Below are positions 7,473 to 21,029 of a stretch of DNA of 22,648 bases, in pieces. The notes beneath the pieces are model-generated. The model searched no databases. It was given only the letters and a program-made list of their open reading frames with translations, and had not been told where the DNA came from. The first letter of the stretch is position 1; each line of letters starts with the position of its first letter. Location of the stretch: NCBI GenBank assembly GCA_904501705.1, contig CAJGCA010000025.1:1-22648 (forward strand), read 5' to 3'. The DNA comes from Clostridiaceae bacterium (GTDB taxonomy: Bacteria > Bacillota > Clostridia > Oscillospirales > Acutalibacteraceae). The position numbers and the translations under genes are program-made.

Positions 7473-7504
7473 TCATTTCACCTCCGATAGTAAATTTATC
7501 TTAA

Positions 7505-7543
7505 AGGTTATATAAGAAATAACCTCTAAAACCAATGGTTTTA
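7505..7543 (-). promoter_or_regulatory. Two consecutive hairpins in the rpsL leader
   Basis: AGGTTAT/ATAACCT (7505-7511 with 7519-7525) and TAAAACCA/TGGTTTTA (7527-7534 with 7536-7543) lie close together. Each carries GGTT and AACC, so the arms can also pair with each other. They fall between the promoter and the rpsL ribosome site and could form a switch; function is inference. Confidence 0.45.
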
Positions 7544-7585
7544 CACGATAGATACCCATATTTAGGCATCATACCACGATTACAC

Positions 7586-7615
7586 ATTTTAGCATAATCC
7601 ATCACCGCTTGTCAA
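7586..7615 (-). promoter_or_regulatory. Promoter of rpsL-rpsG-fusA
   Basis: On the minus strand a perfect TTGACA (7615-7610) is followed by 18 nt and TAAAAT (7591-7586), with the extension TGC directly before it. The predicted transcript begins near 7579. Confidence 0.8.
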
Positions 7616-7644
7616 GCGTTATTTTCACTATTTTCAAGAAAAAG

Positions 7645-7681
7645 AAAACAGCCCCGAGGAACGACTCCTCGGGGCTGTTTT
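7645..7681 (-). terminator. Terminator of rpoB-rpoC
   Basis: A 16-bp perfect stem (7645-7660 with 7666-7681), loop of five, GC-rich core, followed on the minus strand by a T-rich tract opposite the A-rich plus-strand bases just left of 7645. It is 6 nt beyond the rpoC stop and is a strong boundary. Confidence 0.95.
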
Positions 7682-7687
7682 ACTTGC

Positions 7688-11410
<3,723 letters not shown>

Positions 11411-11429
11411 AATTCTTCAGCCTCCCCTC

Positions 11430-15140
<3,711 letters not shown>

Positions 15141-15348
15141 TAGCCCGATCACTCCTGTCTTTCATTTCACGCGGTGCTTCGGTTTCTCCGTTTCCGGGCG
15201 GAGCGGCCGAAATGCGCCGTGTGATGGTTAACATTCTTTCGCTTACGAAAAGCCGTTCCCCTGCCCGCCGACAAAAGTTTTTCTTGCTTTTTTCGGCGGT
15301 TTGTGGTACAATAAAGTCGTATTTCGGGGCATACTTCCCATAATAAAG
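15141..15348 (-). promoter_or_regulatory. Structured 5' leader of rpoB
   Basis: About 208 nt lie between the predicted rpoB transcription start and the ATG, with no gene in it. Three inverted repeats are visible: CCGCCGA/TCGGCGG (15265-15271 with 15293-15299), TTTCG/CGAAA (around 15237-15250) and CTCCG/CGGAG (15186-15190 with 15199-15203). None has a terminator T-tract. Control of rpoBC by this leader is inference. Confidence 0.45.
15284..15312 (+). promoter_or_regulatory. Orphan plus-strand promoter diverging from rpoB
   Basis: TTGCTT (15284-15289), 17 nt, TACAAT (15307-15312) with the TGn extension TGGTACAAT. The same TGG-TAnnAT form occurs at the promoters of three neighbouring genes. Initiation near 15319 would produce a plus-strand RNA with no protein gene downstream before the bidirectional hairpin at 15453-15489. 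Confidence 0.5.
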
Positions 15349-15354
15349 CAGTTT

Positions 15355-15384
15355 ATTATAATACACAAATCATTTGTTTGTCAA
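15355..15384 (-). promoter_or_regulatory. Promoter of rpoB-rpoC
   Basis: On the minus strand a perfect TTGACA (15384-15379), 18 nt, and a perfect TATAAT (15360-15355). Upstream of the -35 lie five A-tracts (T-tracts on plus at about 15388-15393, 15398-15400, 15407-15413, 15419-15423, 15427-15431), resembling an UP element or bent DNA. The predicted start is near 15348. Confidence 0.85.
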
Positions 15385-15452
15385 CCCTTTTTTGCGGTTT
15401 GGCATATTTTTTTGCAAATTTTTGGATTTTTATTGAAAGACGATAAAAATAT

Positions 15453-15489
15453 AACGCCGCCGTGTGGTTTTGGAACACACGGCGGCGTT
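15453..15489. terminator. Terminator of the DUF218 gene, possibly bidirectional
   Basis: A 14-bp perfect stem (15453-15466 with 15476-15489). On the minus strand, downstream of the DUF218 gene, it is followed by TATATTTTTAT. On the plus strand it is followed by GGCTTGTTTTA, which would end a transcript from the orphan promoter less efficiently. Confidence 0.85.
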
Positions 15490-15501
15490 GGCTTGTTTTA
15501 G

Positions 15502-16266
15502 TTAATACCTGAACAGCCACAGGCGGCAGATGGCAGCGCATTCGCGCACCCAATAGCACAGCAGCAGATAGAACGGGGACGGAGTGGTTACGGCGGACAC
15601 GTCGCTAAGCCCCGCGCGGCGCGCAAGGGTGGCGGCACGGTACTGGTGGAACTCCTGCGTGGCGATCGCGACGCGCTCGCTTAGGCCATGCTCGCGGATG
15701 ATGGCAAGCGAATAGTCCATGTTCTGGTGCGTGTCGGTGGAGCGGCCTTCCTCAATGATGCGGTCGGCGGCGATGCCCTGTTCGCACAGATACGCTTTCA
15801 TTACGTGCGCCTCAGTATACTGCTCGTCCGGCCCTTGTCCGCCCGACACAATGCAGTTGGCTTTGGGGTTTTCTTTGAGATACGCGGCGGCAACGTCCAG
15901 TCGCTCACGCAACATACGGCTCGGGCGATCGCCGTGGATGCGCGCACCCAGCACGATGACCGTGCTCTCGCCGCCTTGCGGCTTGTCCACCGCCGCAGCA
16001 ACCATAAAGGACGAAATCACAACACCGAGCGCCGCGACCAGCCCGATGCATACCCACACGATTATGGTCATCTTCTTGCGCCATCCTTTCCGTTTTTCTT
16101 GCGGCGGCGGGGTCAACCCCCACGCGATGCCGAGTAAACTCGCCGCAAAGGGGACGACTACGCCGATGTTGACAATGCCGCTCGACAGCGGCATCAGCGA
16201 CCACACCATAATTGCGGCCGACAACACACCGACCGCCAGCCGCCACCACACAATTTTCCGCCGCAT
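15502..16266 (-). CDS. DUF218 (SanA/YdcF/ElyC-like) membrane protein
   Basis: A 254-residue protein with hydrophobic segments at about 8-27, 31-50 and 66-91 and a DUF218 domain from about 101 to the end. Domain landmarks are TVIVLGARIHGDRPS (102-116), the IVSGGQGPDEQYTEA stretch (139-153), the IEEGRSTDTHQN stretch (171-182) and EFHQYRA (205-211). The family includes E. coli SanA and ElyC, linked to envelope integrity and lipid-carrier use in peptidoglycan or enterobacterial antigen synthesis; the chemical reaction is not settled. The third membrane segment probably places the domain outside the cell. ATG (complement of 16264-16266) follows AAAGGGG. It has its own promoter and terminator and is transcribed toward rpoB. 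A cell-envelope role is inferred from the family. Confidence 0.88.
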   Translation of the reverse strand: MRRKIVWWRLAVGVLSAAIMVWSLMPLSSGIVNIGVVVPFAASLLGIAWGLTPPPQEKRKGWRKKMTIIVWVCIGLVAALGVVISSFMVAAAVDKPQGGESTVIVLGARIHGDRPSRMLRERLDVAAAYLKENPKANCIVSGGQGPDEQYTEAHVMKAYLCEQGIAADRIIEEGRSTDTHQNMDYSLAIIREHGLSERVAIATQEFHQYRAATLARRAGLSDVSAVTTPSPFYLLLCYWVRECAAICRLWLFRY

Positions 16267-16296
16267 AGTCTGCCCCCTTTCTTATCCTTTACTATT

Positions 16297-16324
16297 ATCA
16301 TACCAGATTTCGACAAAAAGTAAA
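16297..16324 (-). promoter_or_regulatory. Promoter of the DUF218 gene
   Basis: On the minus strand TTTACT (16324-16319), 16 nt, then TATGAT (16302-16297) with the extension TGG. The weak -35 lies within the T-rich tail of the serA terminator, so terminator and promoter are packed together. Confidence 0.6.
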
Positions 16325-16327
16325 GTA

Positions 16328-16360
16328 AAACCCGACCGATGCGGTGCATCGGTCGGGTTT
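16328..16360 (-). terminator. Terminator of serC-serA
   Basis: A 15-bp perfect stem (16328-16342 with 16346-16360) with a 3-nt loop, followed on the minus strand by TTTTACTTTACTTTTT-type sequence. It begins 11 nt after the serA stop. Confidence 0.92.
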
Positions 16361-16371
16361 CGGTTATCTCA

Positions 16372-17529
16372 TTACAGAACGCGCACGCGGATAACGCCCT
16401 CAATGGCGAGAATGTCCTTCGTAAAGGTATCCTTCGCTTCGCCCACGATGTCGAGGACGGTGTAAGCGAAATCCTTGCGGGACTTGTTGGTCATCGCTTC
16501 GATGTTCACGCCGTCGGCGGACACCACCGCACTGATCTGCGCGAGCATATTCGGGATGTTCTTGTGCAGCACGCAAATGCGGGTGTCGCCACTGCGCGGC
16601 ACCTGCACATCGGGATAGTTAACAGAATTTTTGATGTTGCCGTTTTCCAGATAATCCTTGATCTGGTCGGCGGCCATCACCGCGCAATTATCCTCGCTCT
16701 CAGGCGTAGACGCGCCGAGGTGCGGGATGGCGATGACGTTCTCCACGCCGAGCATATCCGCGGTGGGGAAATCCACCACATAGCAGGCGACCTTGCCCGC
16801 CGCGAGAGCATCCTTCATCGCCGCAGAGTCCACCAGACCGTCGCGGGAGAAGTTGAGGATGCGCACGCCGTCCTTCATCGCGGCGAAGGCATCCTTGCCG
16901 AGCATACCCTTGGTCGCAGGCAACAGCGGCACGTGCACGGTGATGTAATCGCACTCGGCGTAAATTTCTTCAAGAGTGTTTGCGTGTTTGATGGCGCGGG
17001 ACAGCTTCCACGCGGCATCCACCGACAGGTACGGATCGTAGCCGTAGACCTCCATGCCCAGCGCGACGGCAGCGTTCGCCACCAGCACACCGATGGCGCC
17101 GAGGCCGACAACACCCAGCTTCTTACCGTAGATTTCGGGGCCGACGAAAGCGGATTTACCCTTTTCGACCAGTTTGCCGACCGCATCGCCCTCGCCCTTG
17201 AGTGTCTGCGCCCACGCAATTCCGTCCACGACCTTACGGGACGAGAGGAACAAGCCGGCAATGACCAGTTCCTTCACCGCGTTGGCGTTCGCACCGGGGG
17301 TGTTGAACACCACGATGCCCTGCTCACCGCAGGCATCGACGGGGATGTTGTTGACACCTGCGCCTGCACGCGCAATGGCGAGCAAGCTCTCGGGCATCGC
17401 AATGTCGTGCATCGCGGCAGAGCGCACCAGCACGCCCGCGGCATCGGCGATGTCATCAGAGAGGGTGTAATTCGCGCCCAAGCGGTCGGTGCCGCAGGCG
17501 GCAATCTTATTCAGCGTACAGATTTTCAT
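16372..17529 (-). CDS. serA: D-3-phosphoglycerate dehydrogenase
   Basis: It oxidises 3-phosphoglycerate to 3-phosphohydroxypyruvate with NAD, the first step of serine synthesis in the cytosol. At 385 residues it is the short form. The NAD-binding fold shows GLGAIG (142-147) and Asp165 (GYDP) at the end of the second strand. Arg229 (NFSRDG) and His270 (IPHLGAST) match catalytic residues. The usual Glu of the triad is not obvious: the matching stretch reads DFPTADML, with Asp258 nearby. A C-terminal ACT domain (about 316-385) suggests serine feedback or oligomerisation. Start ATG is the complement of 17527-17529 with AAGGAG upstream. It follows serC by 29 nt and is co-transcribed with it. Confidence 0.95.
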   Translation of the reverse strand: MKICTLNKIAACGTDRLGANYTLSDDIADAAGVLVRSAAMHDIAMPESLLAIARAGAGVNNIPVDACGEQGIVVFNTPGANANAVKELVIAGLFLSSRKVVDGIAWAQTLKGEGDAVGKLVEKGKSAFVGPEIYGKKLGVVGLGAIGVLVANAAVALGMEVYGYDPYLSVDAAWKLSRAIKHANTLEEIYAECDYITVHVPLLPATKGMLGKDAFAAMKDGVRILNFSRDGLVDSAAMKDALAAGKVACYVVDFPTADMLGVENVIAIPHLGASTPESEDNCAVMAADQIKDYLENGNIKNSVNYPDVQVPRSGDTRICVLHKNIPNMLAQISAVVSADGVNIEAMTNKSRKDFAYTVLDIVGEAKDTFTKDILAIEGVIRVRVL

Positions 17530-17558
17530 ATTTCTTATGCTCCTTAACAGACAACGGT

Positions 17559-18641
17559 TCAGCCGTTCTCCTCTTCAAATTTCTTCATAAACGCGACCAG
17601 CTTCTCCACGCCCTCGATCGGCATCGCGTTGTAGATGGATGCGCGCATACCACCGACAGAGCGATGACCCTTAATGTTGACAAAGCCGGCAGCGGCGGCC
17701 TCTTTGACAAACTTCGCATCGAGATCGGCATCGCCCGTAACGAAGGGTACGTTCATCAGCGAGCGATCCTCTTTCGCGACGGGGTTCTTGAACAGCTTGG
17801 AATTGTCGAGATAGTCGTACAGGATGCCCGCCTTCTTCTCGTTGCGCTCCAGCATCTTATCCAGACCGCCAACCTCGTTCTTGATCCACTCGAGCACCAG
17901 CTTCATCATATAGATGGAGTAGCAAGGCGGCGTGTTGTACATCGAGCCGTTCTCTGCGTGGGTGACGTAGTTTTGCATCGTCGCAAGATTGTCGTTCTTG
18001 CCAATCAGATCCTCGCGGATGATAACGACGGTCACGCCCGCGGGAGCCATGTTCTTCTGCGCACCTGCATACAGGATGCCGAACTTAGACACGTCGATCG
18101 GACGGGAGAGGATGCAAGAAGAAGCGTCCGCCACCAGCGGCACGTCGCCCGTCTCAGGCAGGTCGTGGTACACCGTGCCGAAGATGGTGTTGTTCATACA
18201 GATGTAGAAATAATCCGCGTCGGGGGTGAAGGTCGCAGGGTCGAGCTTCGGAATGTAGGAGAAGGTCTTATCCTCCGAGCTGGCAACGAGGTTGACCTCG
18301 CCGAAGCGCTTGGCTTCCTTGTACGCCTTTTTAGAGAACTGACCCGTCACGACGTAGTCCGCCTTACCGCTGCCCGTCATCAGGTTCATCGGAATCATCT
18401 CGAACTGCGTCGACGCGCCGCCCTGCAGGAACAGCACTTTATAGTTGTCGGGGATCTCCATCACCTCGCGCAACAGCGCCTCGGTCTCATCGAAGATGCC
18501 CTGATACACCTTAGATCGATGAGACATCTCCATCACGGACTGTCCGGAGCCCTGATAATCCATCATTTCTGCGGCGGCTTTCGCCAGCACGCTCTCCGGC
18601 AGCATCGACGGACCTGCGGAAAAATTGTATACTCTTGCCAT
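17559..18641 (-). CDS. serC: Phosphoserine aminotransferase
   Basis: A PLP enzyme of 360 residues, the standard length, that converts 3-phosphohydroxypyruvate and glutamate to phosphoserine and 2-oxoglutarate. It begins with the family signature YNFSAGPSMLP (5-15). Other landmarks are GSGQSVMEMSHRS (31-43), FLQGGASTQFEMIPMNL (71-87) and the PLP lysine K196 in YAGAQKNMAPAG. Start ATG is the complement of 18639-18641 with GGAGGA upstream. It is the first gene of serC-serA. The phosphoserine phosphatase serB is not in the window, so the third step is encoded elsewhere. A promoter (18708-18736) and a leader hairpin (18665-18704) lie upstream. Confidence 0.98.
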   Translation of the reverse strand: MARVYNFSAGPSMLPESVLAKAAAEMMDYQGSGQSVMEMSHRSKVYQGIFDETEALLREVMEIPDNYKVLFLQGGASTQFEMIPMNLMTGSGKADYVVTGQFSKKAYKEAKRFGEVNLVASSEDKTFSYIPKLDPATFTPDADYFYICMNNTIFGTVYHDLPETGDVPLVADASSCILSRPIDVSKFGILYAGAQKNMAPAGVTVVIIREDLIGKNDNLATMQNYVTHAENGSMYNTPPCYSIYMMKLVLEWIKNEVGGLDKMLERNEKKAGILYDYLDNSKLFKNPVAKEDRSLMNVPFVTGDADLDAKFVKEAAAAGFVNIKGHRSVGGMRASIYNAMPIEGVEKLVAFMKKFEEENG

Positions 18642-18664
18642 GTCTCATTCCTCCAAAAATATGT

Positions 18665-18704
18665 ATTTAATCCCTTTATTCATACGCAAAAAGGGTGATT
18701 AAAT
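18665..18704 (-). promoter_or_regulatory. Large hairpin in the serC leader
   Basis: ATTTAAT arms plus CCCTT/AAGGG pair across a short bulge (18665-18676 with about 18691-18704), with a 14-nt loop. It occupies nearly the whole leader between the predicted transcription start (about 18701) and the ribosome site. There is no terminator T-tract or T-box consensus that I can see. A role in operon control or mRNA stability is inference. Confidence 0.45.
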
Positions 18705-18707
18705 ATC

Positions 18708-18736
18708 ATTGTATATGAACAAAAATCCTTTGTCAA
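18708..18736 (-). promoter_or_regulatory. Promoter of serC-serA
   Basis: On the minus strand a perfect TTGACA (18736-18731), 17 nt, then TACAAT (18713-18708). The start is predicted near 18701, giving a leader of about 60 nt. Confidence 0.85.
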
Positions 18737-18781
18737 TAAGCAACAGAAAAAAAGGACAAACTTTATTGAAAATCCGCAACT

Positions 18782-18800
18782 TGTTCGCGTACGGCGAACA
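18782..18800. repeat. Inverted repeat upstream of the serC promoter
   Basis: TGTTCGC / GCGAACA, 7-bp arms around GTACG, lies about 46 nt upstream of the serC -35 and just beyond the degV terminator. Its order (GTTC then GAAC) is the reverse of a LexA box. It may be an operator or a second degV 3' hairpin. Confidence 0.4.
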
Positions 18801-18809
18801 AAATTTCAC

Positions 18810-18845
18810 AAAAAACCGCCGCCGAAGATGCGTCTTCGGCGGCGG
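18810..18845 (-). terminator. Terminator of degV
   Basis: A 13-bp GC-rich perfect stem (18816-18828 with 18833-18845) with a 4-nt loop is followed on the minus strand by six T residues (A at 18810-18815). It lies 17 nt beyond the degV stop. Confidence 0.95.
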
Positions 18846-18862
18846 AGTTCATTTTATGGATG

Positions 18863-19717
18863 TTATTTGCGCACGAACAGGATGCCGAGGGTGTTGGGGC
18901 CGCAATGAGCGGAAATCGTGCAGCCGGCACGGGTGATGAGAATCTCATCAAACTGCTGATACTGCTCGACACAGCTCTTCACCAGATCAATGCGCTCCTG
19001 CGAGATACCCGAGTGGGTGATGAAGATGCGGGTGGTGTCGATGTCGGTGCGATCCTTCAGACGGTCGGCGACGTACTCGGTGAGCGCCTTTTCCAGCGCG
19101 CCGCGGTATTTCTTGCCGACGGTCATCTTGGAGTCCTCATTGTCCACCTCGATGCAGGGCTTGAGCTTGAGCATATTCGCGCCCAGCGCCGCAATGGTGG
19201 AGCAGCGACCGCCCTTGTGCAGGAACTCGAGGGTATCGAGCACAAAGCTCGCCTCGACCCGCTTGGTCAGCGCGTTGACCTCTTCCACGATCTGCTCGAT
19301 CGGCAGACCCGCGGCAATACGCTCGGCGGCGGCGATGACCACGAGGCCCATACCGGTCGAGAGGTTGCCGCTGTTGATGACGTACATTCCGGGGGTCTCC
19401 TCCGCCGCGAGGCGGGCGCTGTTGTAGGTTGTGGAGATACCCGAGCCGAGGGAAATATACAGCACGTCGTTACCCGCCTCAATGAAGGGGGTGACGAAAT
19501 CCTTATACTCCTCCATATTGGTCGCCGAGGTGGTGGGGAGCATCTTCTTCTCCCGATAGACGGCATAAATGTCGTCCGGAGTGATATCCACGCCGTCAGC
19601 GTACATCACGTCGCCGAGGTGCACGTGCATCGGACTAATTTGAACGTTATAACGCTCGATGAGCTCAGCACCGAGGTCGCAGGTGCTGTCTGCACAGAGA
19701 ACGATCGGTTTAACCAT
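18863..19717 (-). CDS. DegV family fatty-acid-binding protein
   Basis: A 284-residue cytosolic protein. DegV/FakB proteins bind a fatty acid and in many Firmicutes present it to the kinase FakA for phosphorylation; no fakA is visible here. Family landmarks are LCADSTCDLG (7-16), PTTSATN (61-67) and SLGSGISTTYNSA (89-101), whose Ser/Thr residues contact the lipid carboxylate in known structures. I start it at ATG (complement of 19715-19717) preceded by AAAGGAAAG; an open extension of 22 codons upstream runs into the promoter and is rejected. It has its own extended -10 promoter and a strong terminator and is divergent from the deacetylase gene. Confidence 0.93.
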   Translation of the reverse strand: MVKPIVLCADSTCDLGAELIERYNVQISPMHVHLGDVMYADGVDITPDDIYAVYREKKMLPTTSATNMEEYKDFVTPFIEAGNDVLYISLGSGISTTYNSARLAAEETPGMYVINSGNLSTGMGLVVIAAAERIAAGLPIEQIVEEVNALTKRVEASFVLDTLEFLHKGGRCSTIAALGANMLKLKPCIEVDNEDSKMTVGKKYRGALEKALTEYVADRLKDRTDIDTTRIFITHSGISQERIDLVKSCVEQYQQFDEILITRAGCTISAHCGPNTLGILFVRK

Positions 19718-19754
19718 AGTATTCTTTCCTTTCTTTCGCAAACGCGATGGACAT

Positions 19755-19783
19755 ATTATACCATATATTGCACAAACGCGCAA
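19755..19783 (-). promoter_or_regulatory. Promoter of degV
   Basis: On the minus strand TTGCGC (19783-19778), 17 nt, then a perfect TATAAT (19760-19755) with extension TGG. The predicted leader is about 30 nt. Confidence 0.8.
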
Positions 19784-19844
19784 GGTTTTGTTTTATCCTG
19801 CCGCGAAAGGAAGCAAATTCCTCGTGGTTTTTGTCGAAAAGCCC

Positions 19845-19872
19845 TTGTTTTTGGCAAAAACCGTGGTACAAT
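19845..19872 (+). promoter_or_regulatory. Promoter of the deacetylase gene
   Basis: TTGTTT (19845-19850), 16 nt, then TACAAT (19867-19872) with extension TGG. It is back-to-back with the degV promoter about 60 nt away. Confidence 0.75.
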
Positions 19873-19905
19873 GGATGCAGACACCATAAAAAGGAAGTGA
19901 GCGCT

Positions 19906-20979
19906 GTGTCCGACCCTCTGACCGCTGTCATCGACCGTGACGAATCCACCCAAATCCCGCACCTCAGTAAAAGAAAGCGTCTATGGCTCGCTGTCATTGC
20001 ATGCCTGGCGGCGGCAGCGTTGACCGTGACCGCTACCTTCGCGGTGCATTTCTACCTCGGTCTGCAGGAGCAAAAGCGGCTGTCCGCTGCAACAGCCGAG
20101 CAGCTCGCCTCCTTACAGCAGACGGTCAGCGAGCAATCCGAGCAGCTCGCCTCACAACAAGCACAGCTCAGCTCACAGGAGAGCGCGCTCGCGGGCCAGC
20201 AGAGCACCATCGAGGAGCAAAAAGAAACCATTTCCGCACAGCAGGAAACCATCAAGAACCAGCAGAGCACCATCGCCGCGCAGGAGAGCAAGATCATCGC
20301 CCTGAGCCCGAAGGAAAAGGTCAAAGGGGTCGCCACCTATCCCGACATCGACGTCACGGGACTGCGCGGCAAGAAGCTGGTCGCGCTGACCTTCGACGAC
20401 GGCCCGAGCCAGCACACGGGCAAGCTGCTCGACGCGCTCAAAAAATACAACGCCAAGGCGACCTTCTTTGTCGTTGGCTCGCGGCTGGGCAGCAGCACCA
20501 GCAACGCCCTGCTGAAGCGGATGGAGGACGAGGGACACGTCGTCGGCAATCATTCGCAAAACCACAAAAATCTCAAATATCTTTCCGCAGACGGTGTTGC
20601 GAGCGAAATGTATACCGCCGCCGAGCGCATCAAGACCGCCATCGGGCACTACCCCATCGTCATGCGCTGCCCCGGCGGCAACTACAACAACACCGTGAAG
20701 GCCTACGCCAAGGACATCAGCGTGCCCATCATCCAGTGGAGCATGGACACCATCGACTGGCGTGACCGCAACAAGGCGACCATCCTCAGCCGCGCTAAGA
20801 GCGGCATCAAAAACGGCTCCATCGTGCTGATGCACGACCTCTATTCCACCACGGTGGATGCCGCGATCGAGCTCATCCCCTACCTGCAGCAGCAGGGCTA
20901 TACTCTCGTCACCGTGCCCGAGCTGCTCGCCGTCAAATACGGCACCGTCGAGCCGGGCAAGGTGTATTTTTACGGTTAA
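19906..20979 (+). CDS. Membrane-anchored polysaccharide deacetylase (NodB domain) with coiled-coil stalk
   Basis: A 357-residue protein that probably removes acetyl groups from envelope glycans such as peptidoglycan GlcNAc (PgdA-like). I start it at GTG 19906, with AAGGAAG (19891-19897) 8 nt upstream; an open extension to 19747 crosses the promoter. A short cytoplasmic tail precedes one membrane segment (about 26-52). Residues 53-133 are Gln/Glu/Ser-rich heptads typical of a coiled coil. The NodB domain follows: TFDDGPS with Asp164 and Asp165, HSQNH with metal ligands His216 and His220, RCPGG with Arg254, the DTIDWRD region (281-287), and LMHD with His310. All catalytic positions are present, so it should be active outside the cell. 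cysK starts 50 nt downstream and may be read through. The substrate is inference. Confidence 0.93.
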   Translation: MSDPLTAVIDRDESTQIPHLSKRKRLWLAVIACLAAAALTVTATFAVHFYLGLQEQKRLSAATAEQLASLQQTVSEQSEQLASQQAQLSSQESALAGQQSTIEEQKETISAQQETIKNQQSTIAAQESKIIALSPKEKVKGVATYPDIDVTGLRGKKLVALTFDDGPSQHTGKLLDALKKYNAKATFFVVGSRLGSSTSNALLKRMEDEGHVVGNHSQNHKNLKYLSADGVASEMYTAAERIKTAIGHYPIVMRCPGGNYNNTVKAYAKDISVPIIQWSMDTIDWRDRNKATILSRAKSGIKNGSIVLMHDLYSTTVDAAIELIPYLQQQGYTLVTVPELLAVKYGTVEPGKVYFYG

Positions 20980-20996
20980 CAGACCATACTTATGAT
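20969..20996 (+). promoter_or_regulatory. Possible weak promoter for cysK
   Basis: TTTACG (20969-20974), 16 nt, TATGAT (20991-20996), the latter repeated as TATGATATGAT. It overlaps the end of the deacetylase gene. No terminator separates the two genes, so co-transcription is an alternative. Confidence 0.35.
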
Positions 20997-21029
20997 ATGA
21001 TAACCATTCTTCGCAAGGAGTGAATACTA

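Noticed and set aside
15301..15501. Short plus-strand open frame downstream of the orphan promoter
   Set aside because: It begins at a TTG upstream of the predicted transcript start, has no ribosome site and reads through the terminator hairpin; a non-coding RNA is more likely if anything is made.
18642..18707. T-box or glycine riboswitch before serC
   Set aside because: The leader of about 60 nt is too short and lacks T-box or glycine aptamer consensus elements.
18782..18800. TGTTCGC-N5-GCGAACA as a LexA box before serC
   Set aside because: The half-sites are in the opposite order (GTTC then GAAC) and the spacing does not fit.
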